NCBI GenBank assembly: GCA_004554665.1
Contig: SFKY01000022.1
Coordinates: 1-33,677 of the forward strand
DNA length: 33,677 nt
Direction of reading: 5' to 3'
Source: Bacteroidales bacterium
GTDB taxonomy: Bacteria > Bacteroidota > Bacteroidia > Bacteroidales > Bacteroidaceae
Of this stretch, positions 29,910 to 33,677 are shown one piece after another (within the stretch, counting starts at the first letter, position 1; every line of letters begins with the position of its first letter). Below the pieces are notes generated by a model. The model worked only from the letters and a program-made list of their open reading frames with translations, was not told where the DNA came from and searched no databases. The position numbers and the translations under genes are program-made.

Positions 29910-30063
29910 ATCACCTTTACGGCATAGGTGATGGCGCTGCGAGGCTTTGGCCTCTAAGGCGGCCGCCATTCGCCATAGACATGCCTCCTTAATATTGTGT
30001 ACCTTGCAGAACCTATTGAGAAATTCGGCAAGGAGTGGAGGCGTGCGTGGATGAATAGCGGCG
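29910..30063 (+). promoter_or_regulatory. Structured leader of the polysaccharide operon
   Basis: The leader opens with a 7-base dyad ATCACCT/AGGTGAT (29910-29916, 29926-29932), right at the predicted transcript start. A second arm pair ATGGCG/CGCCAT (29931-29936, 29964-29969) encloses the hairpin GAGGC-TTTG-GCCTC (29941-29954), and the two share two bases. A 10-base palindrome GGCGGCCGCC lies at 29958-29967. The leader then continues unstructured to the flippase start. Polysaccharide operons in this phylum are often controlled in their leaders, but no UpxY-type antiterminator gene is seen here. Confidence 0.5.
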
Positions 30064-31662
30064 ATGATGGCCTGCATGAAAAATGCACCTTTAACATTAA
30101 CCCTTCTATCAACAATTAGTTCACATTTGGATATTCCTACAGCTTCCAACTACCGACGGATTCTTATCAATACCTTTGCGCTATGTGCCAGGATGCTGGT
30201 AACGATAGCTATTGGCGTATATGCCAGTAGGGTATTGCTCAAGGGGTTGGGAGTGACCGACTATGGCATTTATCACGTCGTGGCCGGCATCATCGCGTTT
30301 TTTTCTTTTATCGATGCCTCGTTGGTCAATGTCACCCAGCGGTATCTGAACTACTATATGGGCAAGGCGGATGAGGCGATGGTGCGCAAGGTGTTTGCCA
30401 CCAGCGTGCAGATCTTTTCCGCTATCGCGCTGGTGGTCTTGGTGCTGGGAGAGACCGTTGGCCTGTATGTGGTCAATGCGGTGCTCTGCGTGCCTGAAGA
30501 ACGGATGTGGGCTGCCAACTGGGTGTTTCAGTGTACCGTTTTCTCGGCCATTGTCAATCTTGTCAGCATGCCTTATCATGCCCTTATCATCGCGTACGAG
30601 CGTATGACGGTGTTTGCGTATGTAGCTATTGCCCAGTCGGTGGCCATATTGGGTGTGTCGGTAGCGGTCTGCTATTGCCCGTTCGACCGTTTGGTGGCTT
30701 ACGCCTTGCTCATGGTCATGGTGTTGCTGATGGTACGGCTATTCTATGGCTGGTATTGCAAGCGCCATATAGCTACCGTAGGGTATACCAGGCAGGTGGA
30801 TTGGCCACTGGCCAAGGAGATGACAGCTTTTTCGGGTTGGTCGCTGACGGGAACGTTGGCCTATATGACCTATACACAGGGCATACCGGTACTGCTGAAT
30901 GTGTTTTTCGGCCCCACGGTCAATGCGGCCAACGCGTTGGCGCAGCAGGTCAATGCCTCATTGTCCACCTTTTCGGCCAATTTTATGATGGCGGTCAAGC
31001 CCCAGATTACCAAGAGCTATGCCAATGGCGACCGGGAGGAGATGCTGAATATGGTGATGGGAAGTTCCAAGTGCTCAGGATTGATTATGTTGATGATAGC
31101 CCTTCCGTTCCTGGTCTATCCTGATTATATACTCTCGCTGTGGCTGGAAGAGGTTCCTGACATGACGGCGCTGTTGATGTGCCTCGTATTGTGGATTTCT
31201 ATCGTCAATTCTTTGGCCATGCCGGTGATTACGGCTGTCCAGGCCACGGGACGTGTCAAGTATTTCCAGCTGGCGGAGGCGCTGGTGCTGTTTATGGTGT
31301 TGCCGTTGGCCTATGGCATGTTGCGCTGTGGCTATGGTGCCGGAAGCGTCTATGGGGTGCTCTTGGTGATGGTGGCTATCGCGCAGGGGGTGAGAGTGGT
31401 GTTTATGGAGCGGTATCTGCATGTAGGCAGCATGCTTTATCTTCGGAATATCCTGCTGCGCATGACTTTGGTCACGGCCGTGTCGTATCTGCTGATGCGT
31501 GAAGTGGCCGGCAGATTGGGCGATGGGCTGGCAAGTCTGGCCATCGTCGTGTTGCTGGTCGTGACGGTGGTGCCCGTCGTTTTCGTGCTGTTGGGGCTTA
31601 GTCGCAAGGAGTGGGCCTATATACGGGCGTTGGTGAAGAAAAGGAAAAACAGAAAACAATGA
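30064..31662 (+). CDS. Polysaccharide flippase (Wzx/MATE-like)
   Basis: This 532-residue multi-spanning protein likely carries lipid-linked oligosaccharide across the inner membrane. The N-terminal pattern RILINTFALCARMLVTIAIGVYASRVLLKGLGVTDYGIY is typical of Bacteroidota oligosaccharide flippases. About 12-14 hydrophobic helices follow, with LVNVTQRYLNYYMGKAD in the first cytoplasmic loop and a basic tail (KKRKNRKQ). The ATG at 30064 is only one option. A TTG at 30127 would give MDIPTASNYRR, a 511-residue form closer to the usual family N-terminus. The stop overlaps the ATG of the GT2 remnant (ATGA). Confidence 0.88.
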   Translation: MMACMKNAPLTLTLLSTISSHLDIPTASNYRRILINTFALCARMLVTIAIGVYASRVLLKGLGVTDYGIYHVVAGIIAFFSFIDASLVNVTQRYLNYYMGKADEAMVRKVFATSVQIFSAIALVVLVLGETVGLYVVNAVLCVPEERMWAANWVFQCTVFSAIVNLVSMPYHALIIAYERMTVFAYVAIAQSVAILGVSVAVCYCPFDRLVAYALLMVMVLLMVRLFYGWYCKRHIATVGYTRQVDWPLAKEMTAFSGWSLTGTLAYMTYTQGIPVLLNVFFGPTVNAANALAQQVNASLSTFSANFMMAVKPQITKSYANGDREEMLNMVMGSSKCSGLIMLMIALPFLVYPDYILSLWLEEVPDMTALLMCLVLWISIVNSLAMPVITAVQATGRVKYFQLAEALVLFMVLPLAYGMLRCGYGAGSVYGVLLVMVAIAQGVRVVFMERYLHVGSMLYLRNILLRMTLVTAVSYLLMREVAGRLGDGLASLAIVVLLVVTVVPVVFVLLGLSRKEWAYIRALVKKRKNRKQ

Positions 31663-31772
31663 TATCAATCATTATCCCACTTTACAATAAGCAGGATACA
31701 GTGGCAAGGACCTTTGGGGCTTATGCTTGTGGATGCTTTGAAGGCAACGAGGATAGAATCGTAAACTGTTAA
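31659..31772 (+). pseudogene. Truncated GT2 family glycosyltransferase remnant
   Basis: A 37-codon frame starts MISIIIPLYNKQDTVART, which is the classic N-terminus of family 2 glycosyltransferases (IIIPLYNK, where the nucleotide-sugar site begins). It then runs FGAYACGCFEGNEDRIVNC and stops. The expected roughly 250 residues, including the DDGS and DxD motifs, are missing and not found nearby in any frame. Its ATG overlaps the flippase TGA, so it kept its operon position. An internal deletion joining the first codons to a short unrelated or out-of-frame tail is the simplest explanation. Confidence 0.75.
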
Positions 31773-31776
31773 TGTG

Positions 31777-32418
31777 ATGAATATCATAGTACAATTGCTC
31801 AAATATGTATATCTAAAAGCTCGTTATGGCAAACGGTTGCAGGCTGCCTTTAGTAGCATGATAGACTTGGCGAGCCGTTTCGAGGGCAACAATCGGGTGG
31901 GACGACGGTCCGTGTTTTCCGGAGTGATGGGCTATGGCTCCTATATCTGTGACGACTGTGTGATTCCAGGCAATGTAGGCAGGTTTACTTCCATCGCCCA
32001 GAACGTAAAATGCAGTTTGGGGATTCATCCTACTGGGGCTCCATACGTCACAACGTCTCCCCTGTTTTACTCCTTACGCAAAGGGTCGTTTGCCGAAGAG
32101 CAACTGTTTGAAGAAATCAAGCCGAAAATCAACATAGGAAACGATTGTTGGATAGGCGAGAATGTGTTTATAGGAGGAGGTTTGAATATCGGCGATGGCG
32201 CGGTGGTGTATGCTGGTGCGGTCGTGATAGCCGATGTTCCCCCTTATGCCATTGTGGGGGGCGTGCCGGCACGTATTATCCGGTATAGGTATGACGCTGA
32301 AACCATCGATTTCTTGTTACGGGTGAAATGGTGGGAAAGACCTATTGGATGGTTGCAGGAAAACTGGCGTTTGCTGACGGATATGGACATGCTTAAAACC
32401 CATCTTTCGGAGGAATGA
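31777..32418 (+). CDS. CatB-like hexapeptide acyltransferase
   Basis: The 213-residue protein, from the ATG at 31777 (a GTG lies one codon upstream), is a left-handed beta-helix acyltransferase of the xenobiotic/CatB type. It likely acetylates a sugar of the surface polysaccharide. The catalytic His lies in LGIHPTGAPYVTTSPLF (about residue 84). The hexapeptide coils appear in INIGNDCWIGENVFIGGGLN and the closing VGGVPARIIRYRY. The acceptor is unknown. It lies 4 bases after the GT2 remnant and 4 bases before the polymerase-like gene, clearly in one operon. Confidence 0.87.
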   Translation: MNIIVQLLKYVYLKARYGKRLQAAFSSMIDLASRFEGNNRVGRRSVFSGVMGYGSYICDDCVIPGNVGRFTSIAQNVKCSLGIHPTGAPYVTTSPLFYSLRKGSFAEEQLFEEIKPKINIGNDCWIGENVFIGGGLNIGDGAVVYAGAVVIADVPPYAIVGGVPARIIRYRYDAETIDFLLRVKWWERPIGWLQENWRLLTDMDMLKTHLSEE

Positions 32419-32422
32419 CAGC

Positions 32423-33677
32423 ATGGTAGACTTGATACTGATATTCTTGCTCTGTATTGGCAATCAGATCTATGTGGATCTGATTGGCCATCTGTCAGTA
32501 TCAGATTTGTTCATCATAGGCTTCGGTATCGTCTATGTGTTGGTAAACAGAGGACTGGGCAAGTTTGCCAATGACAAGGAGATACGTCTGGTTACCAAAC
32601 TCTTTGCCCTGCTGTTGCTGATACAGGTGGTGACCGAGGTGATAGTGGGCAATGCCATGATGAATGCGGCTAAGGGATTGGCGGTAACAGGGCTGACCTA
32701 CATGAAGTTCTTGTTTGTATTGGGTTTCCTGTACCGCAGTCACCACAATCTGCTTATCTTTCTGATATGTACTTTTATCTCGAATATCCTGTTTTTTGCC
32801 AGTAACGATGCGTTCGGACTGGGTGAGATGGATGTCTCGATGGAAGAGATGGCGCAGGGCGAAGGCGATGCGATGGCCTATTTCAAGTTTAAGATTTGTC
32901 CGCTTATCAATAGCGGCCTCGTGATTCTGACGCTGGTGCTGCGACGGGGCCATTTCTCCATAGCCTTTATCGTCGTAGGCCTGCTTTGCGTGCTGCTGGG
33001 AGCCCGGAGTGGCGGTATGGTGATGGTGGGGGCGGGTATGCTGACCCTGCTGTTGAAGGTGAAGCTGCGCTTTACCAAATGGCGTGTGCTGCTTGGTGTG
33101 GTATTGGGTGTGCTGCTGTTCAACTGGGCGTATCGCAAATATGTAGACAGTGTACTCGAAGGTGATATAGCGAGCGGCAACTCCAAGGCACAGCTGCAGC
33201 GGATGGACGACCCCTATAACCCGTTGGGCTTGTTGGTCTTTGGTCGTACCGAGACCTTTGTAGGAGGAGTGGCTATGGTGGAAAAACCTTGGACTGGATG
33301 GGGAGCATGGGCTGAAGACCCCAATTGGCAGTACAATTTTCTGGCCAACTACCTGCAGGATGCACGTATCACAAGATATAAATTGTTGAACACGAAGATT
33401 CCAACCCACTCGATACTGGTTGGCTATGGGGTGGCGAATGGTGTTTTTGCCATGCTTGCAGTTTTGGCCATCCTATTTTTTTTCTTAAGAAAAGGATTCG
33501 TGGCACTGAGAAGCAAGGATATCCATATGTTCCTGATGGCAACATGTCTGATGGCGGTAGTGTGGGACAGCCTGTTCTCGCCAATCAGTACCATGAGGTA
33601 TCTGTTTGCCTATTATTTTGCCTACATGTATTATGTGTATAAGTGTAGCAAGAATCCCTATTATATGAAATTATATG
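32423..33677 (+). CDS. O-antigen ligase/polymerase-like membrane protein, 3' end cut by window
   Basis: An open frame from the ATG at 32423 (4 bases after the acyltransferase stop) runs to the window edge without a stop, giving at least 418 residues. The N-terminus MVDLILIFLLCIGNQIYVDL and later segments form about 9-10 hydrophobic helices. A large soluble loop (about 250-340) includes FGRTETFVGGVAMVEKPWTGWGAW. THSILVGYGVANG follows, resembling the periplasmic loop of Wzy/WaaL-type proteins. It probably polymerises or ligates the repeat unit exported by the flippase. Which of the two, and the C-terminus, cannot be judged. The opposite-strand frame here is a shadow. Confidence 0.8.
   Translation, partial: MVDLILIFLLCIGNQIYVDLIGHLSVSDLFIIGFGIVYVLVNRGLGKFANDKEIRLVTKLFALLLLIQVVTEVIVGNAMMNAAKGLAVTGLTYMKFLFVLGFLYRSHHNLLIFLICTFISNILFFASNDAFGLGEMDVSMEEMAQGEGDAMAYFKFKICPLINSGLVILTLVLRRGHFSIAFIVVGLLCVLLGARSGGMVMVGAGMLTLLLKVKLRFTKWRVLLGVVLGVLLFNWAYRKYVDSVLEGDIASGNSKAQLQRMDDPYNPLGLLVFGRTETFVGGVAMVEKPWTGWGAWAEDPNWQYNFLANYLQDARITRYKLLNTKIPTHSILVGYGVANGVFAMLAVLAILFFFLRKGFVALRSKDIHMFLMATCLMAVVWDSLFSPISTMRYLFAYYFAYMYYVYKCSKNPYYMKLY

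Noticed and set aside
29889..30149. An 86-codon minus-strand frame over the polysaccharide promoter
   Set aside because: It covers the -7 element and the leader hairpins of the plus-strand operon, and no family is recognised. A small real gene here cannot be fully excluded.
32501..33409. A 302-codon minus-strand frame
   Set aside because: It lies opposite the membrane protein frame at 32423-33677, is rich in His and Gln as expected from an antisense reading, and has no recognisable domain.

Overview
The window looks like a chromosomal segment of a Bacteroidota bacterium, most likely a Prevotella/Segatella-type organism. Three things point there. Nearly every promoter region carries the Bacteroidota -7 element TAnnTTTG, several with a TTTG-type -33 box about 19-20 bases upstream. 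Shine-Dalgarno sequences are mostly absent. Family features are also typical of the phylum: a 665-residue Rho with a long acidic insert, a six-domain S1, a fused aspartokinase-homoserine dehydrogenase next to a phosphoglycerate-mutase-like gene, and a divergent 388-residue PurM. No tRNA, rRNA, CRISPR array, intact insertion sequence or phage gene was seen.

Layout. (1) 15-6685, minus strand: a tight seven-gene housekeeping operon, transcribed phoH-purC-menG/ubiE-aroE-purM-prfA-pyrF, with gaps of 3-24 bases and a hairpin terminator after pyrF. (2) 6790-9054: a plus-strand secreted M15-peptidase-like protein (DUF5715-like) converges with minus-strand pgk on a perfect bidirectional terminator. 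(3) 9362-11481: queC and an NhaC-type antiporter, plus strand. (4) 11482-12027: an intergenic region with a short ATPase-like N-terminal remnant and a perfect 18-base inverted repeat. (5) 12028-16649: radA (minus) is divergent from a plus-strand pair, a solute-binding-like lipoprotein and a large TPR protein of unknown function. (6) 16763-21746, minus: the threonine operon thrA-apgM-like-thrC. The middle gene is the likely source of homoserine kinase activity. (7) 22004-25937, minus: rho and rpsA, each with its own promoter. The rpsA terminator overlaps the rho promoter. (8) 25938-26403: a gene-free region with a 22-base-period tandem/inverted repeat array. (9) 26404-29792, minus: operon fmt-tsaC-clcA. 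(10) 29896 to the right edge, plus: the start of a surface polysaccharide locus. It has a promoter, a structured leader, a Wzx-type flippase, a truncated GT2 glycosyltransferase remnant, a CatB-like acyltransferase and an O-antigen-polymerase-like membrane protein cut by the window end.

Most of the window is core metabolism and information processing. The accessory or less understood parts are the polysaccharide locus, the lipoprotein/TPR pair, the DUF5715-like protein and the two repeat-bearing intergenic regions. I found no clear novel defence or mobile system. The most unusual signals are the two 22-base-period dyad elements, the kinase replacement in the threonine operon, and the decayed glycosyltransferase in the polysaccharide locus.
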